This document shows positions 16,914 through 25,722 of a stretch of DNA of 57,946 nt, piece by piece. Origin of the DNA: Planctomycetaceae bacterium (GTDB lineage: Bacteria > Planctomycetota > Planctomycetia > Pirellulales > Thermoguttaceae); assembly GCA_015062085.1 (NCBI GenBank), contig SUVI01000005.1:1-57946 (forward strand), in the 5' to 3' direction. The position numbers and the translations under genes were made by a program. Position 1 is the stretch's first letter; each line of letters begins with the position of its first letter. The notes below the pieces were generated by a model. It was not told the DNA's origin. It worked only from the letters and a program-made list of their open reading frames with translations, and did no database searches.

Positions 16914-16960
16914 TGTCTCGGATCGGGGACTCCCCTGCTCTTTGAATGTGTTCGAACGAA

Positions 16961-16992
16961 GAAAGACCGTCGGAAGGCGGCCTTTCCTTTTT
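16961..16992 (+). terminator. Terminator of the flavodoxin operon
   Basis: GAAAG-A-CCGTC pairs with GGCGG-C-CTTTC around GGAA and is followed by TTTTT. Confidence 0.7.
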
Positions 16993-17008
16993 GAGGTTTT
17001 TTCTGCTT

Positions 17009-18331
17009 TTACTCTTTCAGTTTTCGACTTCGGAGAAGATGATGGTAGTGCTGCGCGAATCGGTGCGCCTCGTCGCGCACGTACTGCAGGAGACGCAGAC
17101 TCCAGGCATGCCTAGACAGACGCAGCGGCTCGGATTCTCCCGGTAGGAAGATCTCTTCGTTTTTTTCGGCCAGAGAAAGGAACTGAACGGAAACGCCGGC
17201 TCTTTGAGCGGCTTCCTCCGCGGCATGAAGCTGACCTTTTCCGCCGTCGATGAGAAAAATGTCCGGAAGCGGGCCGTTTTCCTCTTTCAACCGTTTCAGA
17301 CGCCGGTATACGACTTCGCCGATCGACGCGAAATCATTGATCCCCTCGACGGACTTGATCTTGTACCGTTTGTATCCGGGCTTAAACGGCATTCCGTCGA
17401 TGAACTGAACGAGCGAGGCGACGGTTGCGTCTCCGTGCAGATGTGCGATGTCGACGCCTTCGATGACCCGCGGCATTTGCGGGAGATGCAGGATCTTCTG
17501 CAGCCCTGCGAGTCCGCGTTTGGGATCCATCTGGAAGACTTCCGGCTGAACGTTTCGCTCGAGGTCACCGCAGTTTTTGAGATTTTCCAGTGCCGCAAGC
17601 TGATCCCGAATGACGGCAGCCTGCTCGAAATTGAGTTCTTTGGCGGCGGCTTTCATTTCCTCCTGCATTTCCTGGATCAGTTCCTCTCTTTTTCCGTCAA
17701 GAAAGCGCTGGAGCCGGTGGATCATTTTGCGGTAATCTTCTCGCGAGATCCGTCCGCAGCACGGAGCGGTGCATTGACCGATCGAAGCGAGAAGGCAAGG
17801 ACGGAAAAACCGGAGTTTCGGGTCATCTTCCCGGATCTCGTAATTGCACGTTCTGAATTTGAAGACTTTCTGCAGGACCACGAGCGCACCGCGTACCGGG
17901 CTGGTGAATGGTCCGTAAAGTTTGACGCCGGAAGAAAGGGGTTCCCGGGTCGCTTCAACTCTTGGGAACTGCTCATGAGTGCGGACCTGAAGGTAAGGAA
18001 AAGATTTTCCGTCTTTGAGTTCGCGATTATACTGCGGCTGAATGTCCTTGATCAGACGTGCTTCCATCAGCAGAGCATCCACCTCGCTGAGCGCTTCGAT
18101 GTAGTCGATGTCTCGAATGTCGCGAACAAGAAACCGAGTCCGTTCATCCACTTCCGCGGCATGGAGGAAGTAGCTTCCCGCCCGTTTCCGCAGGTCCTTT
18201 GCCTTTCCGACGTAAATGACGCGCTGATGTGCGTCTTTCATCAGATAGACTCCGGGCGCGTGCGGAAAAGACTTGACCTTCTCCGCTGCGTAGGAATTGT
18301 TATTCGGGTATTGGAGAGCATCTTCCGCCAT
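17009..18331 (-). CDS. uvrC: UvrC-type excinuclease subunit, short form
   Basis: A 440-residue UvrC homologue, the nuclease that incises damaged DNA with UvrAB. GVYLMKDAHQRVIYVGKAKD (about 27-46) is the GIY-YIG domain for 3' incision. EELNFEQAAVIRDQL-like sequence near 215-235 is the UVR domain that contacts UvrB. IEGVDIAHLHGD and DIFLIDGGKGQLHAA near 300-385 are the RNase H-like 5' nuclease, ending with DEAHRFAQHYHH. The usual C-terminal helix-hairpin-helix pair (family length about 600) is absent. GGAG precedes the ATG. It lies downstream of the DNase I-fold gene, 57 bases apart, probably co-transcribed. Confidence 0.88.
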   Translation of the reverse strand: MAEDALQYPNNNSYAAEKVKSFPHAPGVYLMKDAHQRVIYVGKAKDLRKRAGSYFLHAAEVDERTRFLVRDIRDIDYIEALSEVDALLMEARLIKDIQPQYNRELKDGKSFPYLQVRTHEQFPRVEATREPLSSGVKLYGPFTSPVRGALVVLQKVFKFRTCNYEIREDDPKLRFFRPCLLASIGQCTAPCCGRISREDYRKMIHRLQRFLDGKREELIQEMQEEMKAAAKELNFEQAAVIRDQLAALENLKNCGDLERNVQPEVFQMDPKRGLAGLQKILHLPQMPRVIEGVDIAHLHGDATVASLVQFIDGMPFKPGYKRYKIKSVEGINDFASIGEVVYRRLKRLKEENGPLPDIFLIDGGKGQLHAAEEAAQRAGVSVQFLSLAEKNEEIFLPGESEPLRLSRHAWSLRLLQYVRDEAHRFAQHYHHLLRSRKLKE

Positions 18332-18388
18332 TTTTACTCCGTTTCTGAATGTGTGGATCCTGTGTACGAGGATCCTGATCAGGTCTCT

Positions 18389-19720
18389 TTAGTTCTGCGT
18401 TTTTCCTCCTTCGTAAATACTGAAGATCGCCCAGACCGGATGGTCATCGAAGGGATTGTAGTCGATTCCGGAAAATTGCTGACGCAGATCCCACACACCG
18501 GCCTGTGAGGTGAATTCCTGCAGCGGACGCTCCTGGAAGAGGATGTTTTCGGAAATGTACTTAAATGAGCCGAAAGTCTTCGTTCCCACGGTCGTATTTG
18601 CCCAAGAGACCGTTTTGTTGAAGACCATGTCTCCAACGACCGCCGTTTGGGGTTCGATCCCGAAATTTCCGAAAATGATGACGTCGTCCTCATGATCGAA
18701 TTCGCTTTTCGAGACCGATTTTTTCAGGAGATCGATCATGCTTGGAAAGTGCTGTAGATCCTGCTGTTCGTAGCCGGGATAGAGCTGGACGTTTGCCGCG
18801 ATGAAGGAAAACGCGGTTGCCGAGGACGTTTTTTTTGCCTGAAATCTTGCAGTCAGCGGCGGACAGAGGAACGGTTTGTTGGGGTACCCCGCGAATTGGG
18901 CCGTGTCGGGCATCACTTCCAGAACATTTGTGTCGAACAGGAAAAACAGTGTGGGAAATTCTGTGTTCATTTTCTTTTTAAATTCTGGGAAAAGCGCAAC
19001 GAAATCGTATTTTCGGCCTGTACGCAGATTCAGTTCGTACACGATCTTCTGCAAAAATTGCGTATTTTCCGCGTAGAATCCTTGGACTGCCAGCAGATCG
19101 AACTGCGCAAGAAGTCCGAGAACTTCTTCGAAAAGCACGGTATTGCCGGCCAAATATTTAGGCCGCATCGGTTCCATGCTGAAGGAACCCATGATCAGCT
19201 CGTCCTGCGCCTCAAAGTAGCGCTTGATCTTACGGACGTTGGGGGCGGACTGGTAGTCTTCGCGCATGAGCGAGAGATCGGAATCCTGCTTGGGAAGCGC
19301 ATTTTCGACCGTGTCCGTTACCTGAACAGAAGGAGCCTCAAGCCCGGGATCTTCCCCAGAGCCATCCTTCGGCGGTTTGCTTACCGAGTGCGGACGGTGG
19401 GGAATACTTACGTGTGAGGAACCGGAAACGCCCGATCCGCCTTCTCCCTCGCCTTCTTCTTTGGGAGGGAAGCAGCTCTTGATCTTCTGAAATCCGTATT
19501 TGCCAAGTCCGCCGATCCCTTCCTGATGCGTCAGCCGCTCATCGCTTTTGAGCTCTTCAGGGTAGGCCGGATAATCTGTTCGCGTTTCCTCGGAACGGGT
19601 CGTGATGACGACTCGTTCTAAATCGTTGCTGTCTTTCCATGTAAAAATGTCGATGCGAAGGGTGGACAAAAAAAACAGCAAACCACCAAACAGCGCAATG
19701 AAAATCGTGTAGCGGGACAT
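18389..19720 (-). CDS. Membrane-anchored, degenerate endonuclease/exonuclease/phosphatase-fold protein
   Basis: A 443-residue protein with one N-terminal hydrophobic segment (about 5-21), a low-complexity Gly/Ser/Glu linker (85-125), and a DNase I-like domain from about 170. The fold is visible in LIMGSFSM, FDLLAVQGF, TLFFLFDTN, SFIAANVQLYP, IIFGNFGIEP and DDHPVWAIF. Residues usually catalytic differ: the QE motif is Q213-G214, the His of the central strand is N310, and the GDFN motif is GNFG (351-354). Only the final Asp-His (426-427) is canonical. It may be an inactive scaffold. AAGGAGGT precedes the ATG, and a promoter lies at 19858-19886. Confidence 0.7.
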   Translation of the reverse strand: MSRYTIFIALFGGLLFFLSTLRIDIFTWKDSNDLERVVITTRSEETRTDYPAYPEELKSDERLTHQEGIGGLGKYGFQKIKSCFPPKEEGEGEGGSGVSGSSHVSIPHRPHSVSKPPKDGSGEDPGLEAPSVQVTDTVENALPKQDSDLSLMREDYQSAPNVRKIKRYFEAQDELIMGSFSMEPMRPKYLAGNTVLFEEVLGLLAQFDLLAVQGFYAENTQFLQKIVYELNLRTGRKYDFVALFPEFKKKMNTEFPTLFFLFDTNVLEVMPDTAQFAGYPNKPFLCPPLTARFQAKKTSSATAFSFIAANVQLYPGYEQQDLQHFPSMIDLLKKSVSKSEFDHEDDVIIFGNFGIEPQTAVVGDMVFNKTVSWANTTVGTKTFGSFKYISENILFQERPLQEFTSQAGVWDLRQQFSGIDYNPFDDHPVWAIFSIYEGGKTQN

Positions 19721-20075
19721 CCCGACCTCCTTGAAACCGATACTCCCGTTTTCTTTTTGACGGATGGATCCTGTGCTCTATTCTGTTTACGGTTCCGCGG
19801 ATGCGTCCTGCACTGCAATGCGGAAACGAGAGCTTAAAATCAGATTCACTACCTCTAATTATTCCATAGGAATTCTGTTTCGTCAAGTATCGGTCCACAG
19901 AATTATGGGGTAAAAGAAAATATTTTTGTGTTTTTTGTTGGATTTAGTGATTTTGTCGAATGTGCGACTGCCTGATCAAGCTGTTTTTGCGCATTCTGTG
20001 TGTCTGTACGTTCACTGCTCTCACACTTTCAAGGCGTTTTGTTTCGTTTTCGCTAGAACTTCTTCTCGATCTTCT
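19721..20075. other. Intergenic region upstream of the DNase I-fold gene
   Basis: 355 bases. The left half is the leader of the leftward gene with its promoter at 19858-19886; the right half follows the GlmU-like gene and shows no clear hairpin or gene. Confidence 0.55.
19858..19886 (-). promoter_or_regulatory. Sigma70-type promoter, leftward
   Basis: On the minus strand TTGACG, 17 bases, AATAAT; about 138 bases before the ATG at 19720. Confidence 0.65.
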
Positions 20076-20825
20076 TTAGCGGGTCATCATACGTTCCGCT
20101 GCCGCGAGCTCCTCGGGTGTATTGACCGAAACGGCTTCCTGAGGCCGAAGGAGCGGGAGTGCACGGACAGTTTTTCCGCGGGAAAGGAGGAGAGCAGGAG
20201 CGTCGGTGATGTAGTATTCTCCCTGTGCATTGTTCGGCGTCAGAGCGTCAAGGATACTGACCAGTTCGGCCGCGTCAAAAACATAGTAGCTTTGATTGAC
20301 TTCACGGATCTTCCGCTGCGTTTCGGTGGCGTCTTTTTCCTCCACGATCCCGCAGAAATTTCCGTTTTCGTCACGCAGGATCCGTCCAAGTCCGTGCGGC
20401 TCTTCCACTTCGATCGTTCCCAGAAGGCACGCACATGGTTCAGAATGCCATGCGGCAAGCAGTTCTGCGATCGTTTCTCCCTGCATCAGCGGTGAATCGC
20501 CCGCCACGATGACGACCGGCACGGCCTCGGACGGTGAGTCTGCCAAAAGAGCGCGCAGCTGGGGAACGCACATTCGTACGGCATGGCCCGTCCCCTTCTG
20601 CTCCGTCTGAAGGACGAATTCGATCTCCGGATGATGCGCAAGCGCCGCGCGGACGTCTTCGGCACGGTAGCCGACGATGGCGAAAATGCGGTCGATCCCA
20701 GCAAAACGAAGAGCGTCGAGCGGATACTCGATCATCGGACGGCCGCAGACCGGCGTGAGGACCTTGGGAAGTTCCGAACGCATCCGCGTACCTTTGCCCG
20801 CTGCGAGAATGACGGCTGCCTGCAT
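20076..20825 (-). CDS. GlmU-like nucleotidyltransferase, uridylyltransferase domain only
   Basis: A 249-residue NTP transferase that resembles the N-terminal half of GlmU, which makes UDP-GlcNAc from GlcNAc-1-phosphate and UTP. AAVILAAGKGTRMRSELPKV (3-22) binds the nucleotide, EQKGTGHAV is the GlmU-type uracil and sugar loop, VVIVAGDSPLM carries the metal-binding Asp, and EVNQSYYVFD follows as in GlmU. The left-handed beta-helix acetyltransferase half is missing, and no frameshift is visible, so this is a natural single-domain form. The acetyltransferase step must be done elsewhere. GGAGGC lies before the ATG. Confidence 0.82.
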   Translation of the reverse strand: MQAAVILAAGKGTRMRSELPKVLTPVCGRPMIEYPLDALRFAGIDRIFAIVGYRAEDVRAALAHHPEIEFVLQTEQKGTGHAVRMCVPQLRALLADSPSEAVPVVIVAGDSPLMQGETIAELLAAWHSEPCACLLGTIEVEEPHGLGRILRDENGNFCGIVEEKDATETQRKIREVNQSYYVFDAAELVSILDALTPNNAQGEYYITDAPALLLSRGKTVRALPLLRPQEAVSVNTPEELAAAERMMTR

Positions 20826-20946
20826 GATATGCCTCCGAATGGGATCGATTTCAAAAAAAAGGAAACGAAACTGGAAAACTCCGCCTCTTTACGATGGGAT
20901 CCAATGGGGATCAGCCCAGCCCGAAAAGAAGCGGAGACGTTCAAAT

Positions 20947-22248
20947 TCAGCTGTTGAGGAATTCCGTGACGCTATCTGCGATCTCTTGGAAGAGCGCGTT
21001 GCGAACAGCGTCGTCCGTGTTGAGCATCGTAACGCGGAAACCGCACAGATCCGTCGCGAAACCAGTCAGAGGCACGATGCAGATCCCTTTCGAGGCGAGC
21101 AGATTGTAGACGAAGCGCTTGTCGCCCGGCACGTTTTGGCACAGAGCGTCCACGTATTCCCGAAGCTGCGGATTGGCGGCCTGGAGTTTCTGGCCCGGAT
21201 GGAAGACCCCGTCCTCGAAAACGACGCTCATGTAGAACGCGCCTTGCGGACGGTGGCAGATCAGGCCCGGCACTTTGCTGAAAATGTCGTACGCCTGATT
21301 CGCGCGCTTCTCGAAAATCTCCGCACGGGTCCTGAGATGCTCCGGATATTTCGGCGAACCAAAGACACGCGGGATCGAGATCTGCGGCAGCGTCGTCGCG
21401 CAGACTTCCAGCATCTTGGAAGCTAGGATACTGTCGATGAACGCGGAGAAATTGGGATCTTTATTTTTGTTCAGGACCTCGATCCACGCACAGCGCGCAC
21501 CGGGCCACGGGTACTCTTTACTGATCCCGCGCATGGAGATCGCCGGGACGTCATGCGCATACTGCGAAAGATGGAACGGTTCCGCCCCATTATAGCAGAT
21601 GTGCGAGTAAATTTCGTCCACGAGCAGGAAAAGATCGTACTGCCGTGCGATCTCGGCAAACTCTTCCAAAATCTCCCGCGGGTAGACGATCCCCGTCGGA
21701 TTGTCCGGATTTACGAATCCGATCCCTGCGATCGACGGATTGTAGTGCACGATCCGGCGAACCTCTTCCATGTCCGGGAGCCAGTTGTTTTTCGGGTCGA
21801 GCCGGAAATGAAGCGGATCGTATCCGCCGCGTTTGCTCTCGTTGGACGAATGCGTCGAGTAGATCGGCGCAGGCAGAAGAATACGCGCATTCCGGTGCGT
21901 CAATTCGTAGACCTTGTCGATCGCGTCGGCCGTTCCGTTGAAGAAAATGATGTCGTCCGGCGAGATTTGAACTCCGCCTTCACGCGCATTGACCCGGTCT
22001 GCCAGAAAATCGCGGGTCTCCTGAACGCCGCGCGTCTGACAGTAGCCCCACGATGCGTTTTGACTCACGATGTCGCGGACGATTTCTTTGATCCACGGTG
22101 CGACTTCCTCTTTCATCGCAATGGGGTCGCCGATATTTTCCCACGTGATTTTCTGACCCATGCCGCGCATCCGGTTGGCATGCTCCACGATCTGACGAAT
22201 TTCGTATTCCAAAAAACCGGCACCTTCGTGCACTATGTTGGTACGCAT
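20947..22248 (-). CDS. Pyridoxal phosphate-dependent aminotransferase, class I/II
   Basis: A 433-residue fold-type I aminotransferase. DDIIFFNGTADAIDKVYEL starts the cofactor domain, FVNPDNPTGIVYPREIL holds the Asn and Pro that contact substrate and cofactor, VDEIYSHICYNG carries the Asp that binds the pyridine nitrogen, and SMRGISKEYPWPGARCAW contains the Schiff-base Lys and the following Arg. The amino donor is not evident; the AlaT/AspC-like group is likely. The ATG at 22248 has AGGACAG upstream; the longer open frame adds 33 low-value residues. It stands between the GlmU-like gene and ahcY, on the same strand. Confidence 0.88.
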   Translation of the reverse strand: MRTNIVHEGAGFLEYEIRQIVEHANRMRGMGQKITWENIGDPIAMKEEVAPWIKEIVRDIVSQNASWGYCQTRGVQETRDFLADRVNAREGGVQISPDDIIFFNGTADAIDKVYELTHRNARILLPAPIYSTHSSNESKRGGYDPLHFRLDPKNNWLPDMEEVRRIVHYNPSIAGIGFVNPDNPTGIVYPREILEEFAEIARQYDLFLLVDEIYSHICYNGAEPFHLSQYAHDVPAISMRGISKEYPWPGARCAWIEVLNKNKDPNFSAFIDSILASKMLEVCATTLPQISIPRVFGSPKYPEHLRTRAEIFEKRANQAYDIFSKVPGLICHRPQGAFYMSVVFEDGVFHPGQKLQAANPQLREYVDALCQNVPGDKRFVYNLLASKGICIVPLTGFATDLCGFRVTMLNTDDAVRNALFQEIADSVTEFLNS

Positions 22249-22409
22249 GATCTTCTGTCCTTTTGAGGAAAAGCCGCTTCGTTTTTTATCTGGTTTCGCA
22301 GGAAACTTTGATTTCTTAAAATCGGCAAGCTGTGAGCGGATTTTCACTGAAATTCTCTTCGAACCAGGAAAAAATCGAAAAAAAGTTCAGCGTTTCTCCG
22401 GAAAATACA

Positions 22410-22456
22410 AAACGGAATTTCGCGGCACACGCCGTGCGCCGGGCAAAATTCCGTTT
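22410..22456 (-). terminator. Terminator of ahcY
   Basis: On the minus strand AAACGGAATTT pairs with AAATTCCGTTT across a GC-rich loop, followed by TTGTATTTTC. Confidence 0.75.
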
Positions 22457-22501
22457 CTTCTGAAAACAGTTTACCGCACGGGAAGTCCGTGCCGGCTCAC
22501 A

Positions 22502-23815
22502 TTAGTAGCGGTAGTATTCCGGTTTGAACGGACCTTCCACCGGGACGCCGAGGTAGTCGGCCTGCGCCTGAGTCAGCTTCGTGAGTTTCACGCCCAGCTG
22601 TTCCAGGTGAAGACGGGCGACTTCTTCGTCCAGTTTCTTCGGAAGCACGTGAACGCCCAGCGGATAGTTTTCCGGCTCGGTCCAGAGGGCGATCTGCGCC
22701 AGCGTCTGGTTCGAGAAGGAGTTGGACATCACGAAAGAGGGATGGCCCGTCGCGCAGCCGAGGTTCACCAGACGGCCTTCCGCCAGAAGGAGGATGGAAC
22801 GGCCAGTTTCCGGGAAGGTGTAGCGGTCGACCAGCGGTTTGATCTCGGTCTTGACGATGCCCGGATAGGCATTCAGATCTGCGACGCGGATCTCGCAGTC
22901 AAAGTGGCCAATGTTGCACACGATGGCGTCGTTCGGCATCTGCGCCATGTGCTCAGCCGTGATGATGTCGCAGCAGCCGGTCGTCGTGACGAAAATGTTT
23001 CCGATCTTGCACGCATCGTCCATCGTCATGACCTGGAAACCTTCCATTGCCGCCTGAAGCGCGCAGATCGGGTCGATTTCCGTCACGATGGTGCGGGCAC
23101 CGTAGGAGCGCATGGAGTGCGCGCAGCCTTTTCCAACGTCGCCGTAACCGCAGACGACCGCGACTTTACCGGCGATCATGACGTCGGTCGCGCGTTTGAT
23201 GCCGTCCGCCAGAGATTCACGGCAGCCGTAGAGATTGTCGAACTTGCTCTTCGTGACGGAGTCGTTCACGTTGATGGCCGGGATCTTCAGCTCGCCGCGT
23301 TCGTGCATCTGGTAAAGACGGTGAACGCCCGTGGTGGTCTCTTCGGAGATGCCGCGGATGCCGGCAGCCAGATGGGCGTATTTCGGAGCGTGGACCATCG
23401 CGGTCAAGTCGCCGCCGTCGTCCAGGATCATGTTCAGCGGCTGGTCATTGTCGAACATGAGGGTCTGCTCGACGCACCAGTCGTACTCTTCGTCCGTTTC
23501 GCCTTTCCACGCGAAGACCGGGATGCCGGCAGCAGCAATCGCAGCGGCGGCGTGGTCCTGGGTGGAGAATTTGTTGCATGAGCTCCAGCGAACTTCCGCG
23601 CCGAGAGCGACGAGCGTTTCGATCAGGACGGCCGTCTGGATCGTCATGTGCAGGCAGCCCGCGATACGTGCGCCGGCCAGCGGTTTTGCGTCGGCGTATT
23701 TGCGGCGGATCGCCATCAGACCCGGCATCTCATTTTCCGCCAGCATGATTTCTTTTCGGCCCCAGTCGGCGAGACTCATGTCCGCCACTTTGTACTGAAG
23801 TTTGCTCTCAGACAC
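22502..23815 (-). CDS. ahcY: Adenosylhomocysteinase
   Basis: A 437-residue NAD-dependent enzyme that splits S-adenosylhomocysteine into adenosine and homocysteine, clearing the product of methylation. The NAD-binding loop [17 protein letters not shown], the substrate block [16 protein letters not shown] with catalytic Lys and Asp, [16 protein letters not shown] and the end FKPEYYRY are all typical. The start is GTG at 23815 with AAGGAG nine bases upstream. A promoter (23861-23888) and a terminator bound it as a single-gene unit. I see no SAH riboswitch in the short leader. Many SAM-dependent methyltransferases occur in this window, which fits the need for it. Confidence 0.97.
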   Translation of the reverse strand: MSESKLQYKVADMSLADWGRKEIMLAENEMPGLMAIRRKYADAKPLAGARIAGCLHMTIQTAVLIETLVALGAEVRWSSCNKFSTQDHAAAAIAAAGIPVFAWKGETDEEYDWCVEQTLMFDNDQPLNMILDDGGDLTAMVHAPKYAHLAAGIRGISEETTTGVHRLYQMHERGELKIPAINVNDSVTKSKFDNLYGCRESLADGIKRATDVMIAGKVAVVCGYGDVGKGCAHSMRSYGARTIVTEIDPICALQAAMEGFQVMTMDDACKIGNIFVTTTGCCDIITAEHMAQMPNDAIVCNIGHFDCEIRVADLNAYPGIVKTEIKPLVDRYTFPETGRSILLLAEGRLVNLGCATGHPSFVMSNSFSNQTLAQIALWTEPENYPLGVHVLPKKLDEEVARLHLEQLGVKLTKLTQAQADYLGVPVEGPFKPEYYRY

Positions 23816-23860
23816 GGTATTGACTCCTTTTCAATTGAATGGACAAAATAAATTGAAACT

Positions 23861-23888
23861 ATTCTACCACATTTTGATTTTTTTTCAA
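23861..23888 (-). promoter_or_regulatory. Sigma70-type promoter of ahcY
   Basis: On the minus strand TTGAAA, 16 bases, TAGAAT, with TG one base before the -10. Confidence 0.65.
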
Positions 23889-23960
23889 GGAGGGGGAATC
23901 CTGTGGGGATGGGATTCCGGCGATCTTTTGAAAATTTTTGCGATCTGGAGGAACCGGATA

Positions 23961-24000
23961 AAAAATTCCCCGAACGAAAAGGCGTTTTTCATTCGGGGAA
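23961..24000 (-). terminator. Terminator after lpxD
   Basis: TTCCCCGAATGAAAA pairs with TTTTCGTTCGGGGAA with one mismatch; a T tract follows on the minus strand. Confidence 0.8.
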
Positions 24001-24025
24001 TCTGGAATTCGGGATCTGTGTAAGG

Positions 24026-25132
24026 TTACCGTACGGCGGCTTTCTGCTCTTTTTGGGCCAGTGCCTTGAGTGTCTTCCAGTAGTCTGGCAGCTGCTTGAC
24101 TGCAACGAACTGGCGCTTCATTTCCTGAATGTTCGTCGCTGGTGCTCCCAGGTACGTTCCCGGCTCCGTCAGATTGCCCGGCACTCCGGCCTGCGCGCCG
24201 ATGATGACGTGCGAGGCGATCGAAATGTGATCCGCCAGTCCGACCTGACCGGCACAGACGACGTAGTCTCCCGTCGTGGAACTTCCCGCGATCCCGACCT
24301 GCGAACAGAGGAGATTGTGCCGTCCGATCTGGCAGTTGTGCCCGATCATGACCAAATCATCGATCTTCGTGCCTTCCCCGATGCGCGTGGAACCGAAAGT
24401 TCCGCGGTCGATCGTTGTGTTGGCGCCGAGCTCTACGTCATCCGCAAGAACGACATTTCCCAGCTGCGGCGAGAGAATGTGCCTTCCCGACGAAGAATCG
24501 TATCCGAAACCGTAGGCTCCGAGAACGACGCCCGCATGGAGGATGCACCGCGCACCGACGATACATTTTTCGTAGACCGTCACGTTCGGGAAAAGAACGG
24601 AATCATCGCCGATCTTTACGCCTTCCATCAGACAGACATTCGGATGCAGGATGACGTTCGCGCCGATCTCCACGTTCGGTCCGACGCAGACGTTCGCCAT
24701 GATCGTGACGTTTTGTCCGATCTTTGCCGTTTCGTCCACGAAAGCCCGCGGATGGATCCCGGCAGCCGGACGCGGTATCGGCGGGTCAAAATGCGAGACG
24801 ATCTTCGCAAAATCCTGGTACGGAGCGTCGCTGAAAAGAAGCGCGATCCCTTTCGGATTCCACTTTTTCATGCCGTCGGCAGCGAGCTTTTCTTCCGCAT
24901 CTTTGGGGAGAATGACGGCAGATGCTTCCGAGCCGGCCAGCGATGAGAGTTTTTTCAGACTGTCCAAAAGGGTGATGGACCCTTTTTGAGCTTCCGCAAA
25001 AGGAACGGCATTCGAGATCTCCGGGTCCAGCTTTTCGGAGAGCTGTGCACCGGTCAGGCCGGTTTCCTGCCAGAAATCGGTGAGAGCTGCCGTAGCCCCG
25101 CCGATCCATGCTGCCAGTTCTGAAAATTTCAT
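24026..25132 (-). CDS. lpxD: UDP-3-O-(3-hydroxyacyl)glucosamine N-acyltransferase
   Basis: A 368-residue LpxD, the third step of lipid A synthesis, adding a hydroxyacyl chain from acyl carrier protein. The N-terminal domain (to about 110) binds the uridine part. Residues about 120-340 are a left-handed beta-helix of hexapeptide repeats such as IGANVILHPNVCLMEGVKIG. LVMIGHNCQIGRHNLLCSQV contains the catalytic His. A C-terminal helix (MKRQFVAVKQLPDYWKTLKA) ends the protein. AAGGAG precedes the ATG. It lies 18 bases after apt. Its presence means the organism builds lipid A or a close relative. Confidence 0.94.
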   Translation of the reverse strand: MKFSELAAWIGGATAALTDFWQETGLTGAQLSEKLDPEISNAVPFAEAQKGSITLLDSLKKLSSLAGSEASAVILPKDAEEKLAADGMKKWNPKGIALLFSDAPYQDFAKIVSHFDPPIPRPAAGIHPRAFVDETAKIGQNVTIMANVCVGPNVEIGANVILHPNVCLMEGVKIGDDSVLFPNVTVYEKCIVGARCILHAGVVLGAYGFGYDSSSGRHILSPQLGNVVLADDVELGANTTIDRGTFGSTRIGEGTKIDDLVMIGHNCQIGRHNLLCSQVGIAGSSTTGDYVVCAGQVGLADHISIASHVIIGAQAGVPGNLTEPGTYLGAPATNIQEMKRQFVAVKQLPDYWKTLKALAQKEQKAAVR

Positions 25133-25150
25133 CGCGCTTCCTTCTCCTTT

Positions 25151-25684
25151 TTAGTATTCGATGACCGAAAAGACGTCCGCGTCACTCTTCGACTGAAGAA
25201 ATTCCCGTCCTTTGCATTCGGAGGAAAGTTCCAGAACGAAACTGTATCCGACGACTTTTGCACCGACTTTTTCGACGAGCTGCCGGCACGCATCCACCGT
25301 ACCGCCGGTCGCCAGAAGGTCATCGACGATCAGGACTCTGGCTCCGGGCTGAATGGCGTCCGTGTGCATGTTCAGCGTGTTGGAGCCGTACTCGAGATCG
25401 TAGCTCTGCGAGATGACTTCACGCGGAAGTTTGCCGGGTTTGCGAATGAGCGCCAGCCCGCACTGCAGTTCGATCGCCATGGGCGCGGCGAACAGAAACG
25501 CCCGAGCTTCCGGAGCCGCGATGACGTCGGGTTTCAGCTCGCGGGCGGCTTCCGTCAGCTTGCGGCAGGCTTCAGAGAATGCTTCGGGAGCTTGAATGAG
25601 GGTGGTGATGTCGCGGAAAATGATCCCGGGTTTCGGAAAATCCGGAATGGAGGTAATGTAGTCTTTAAGGTTGATGTCGGCCAT
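25151..25684 (-). CDS. apt: Adenine phosphoribosyltransferase
   Basis: A 177-residue salvage enzyme making AMP from adenine and PRPP. VLIVDDLLATGGT is the PRPP-binding motif. IPDFPKPGIIFRDIT at the N-terminus and APEARAFLFAAPMA in the middle are typical of APT rather than other phosphoribosyltransferases. The length is normal. No Shine-Dalgarno site is visible; the bases before the ATG are repeats of CCTTA. It lies 38 bases after recA and 18 before lpxD, all leftward, so the three may be co-transcribed. Confidence 0.94.
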   Translation of the reverse strand: MADINLKDYITSIPDFPKPGIIFRDITTLIQAPEAFSEACRKLTEAARELKPDVIAAPEARAFLFAAPMAIELQCGLALIRKPGKLPREVISQSYDLEYGSNTLNMHTDAIQPGARVLIVDDLLATGGTVDACRQLVEKVGAKVVGYSFVLELSSECKGREFLQSKSDADVFSVIEY

Positions 25685-25722
25685 GTTTAGGTAAGGTTAA
25701 GGTTAAAATGAAATGAAGGACA

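Noticed and set aside
23816..24025. Possible SAH riboswitch before ahcY
   Set aside because: The leader from the apparent promoter is only about 40 bases, too short for the element.
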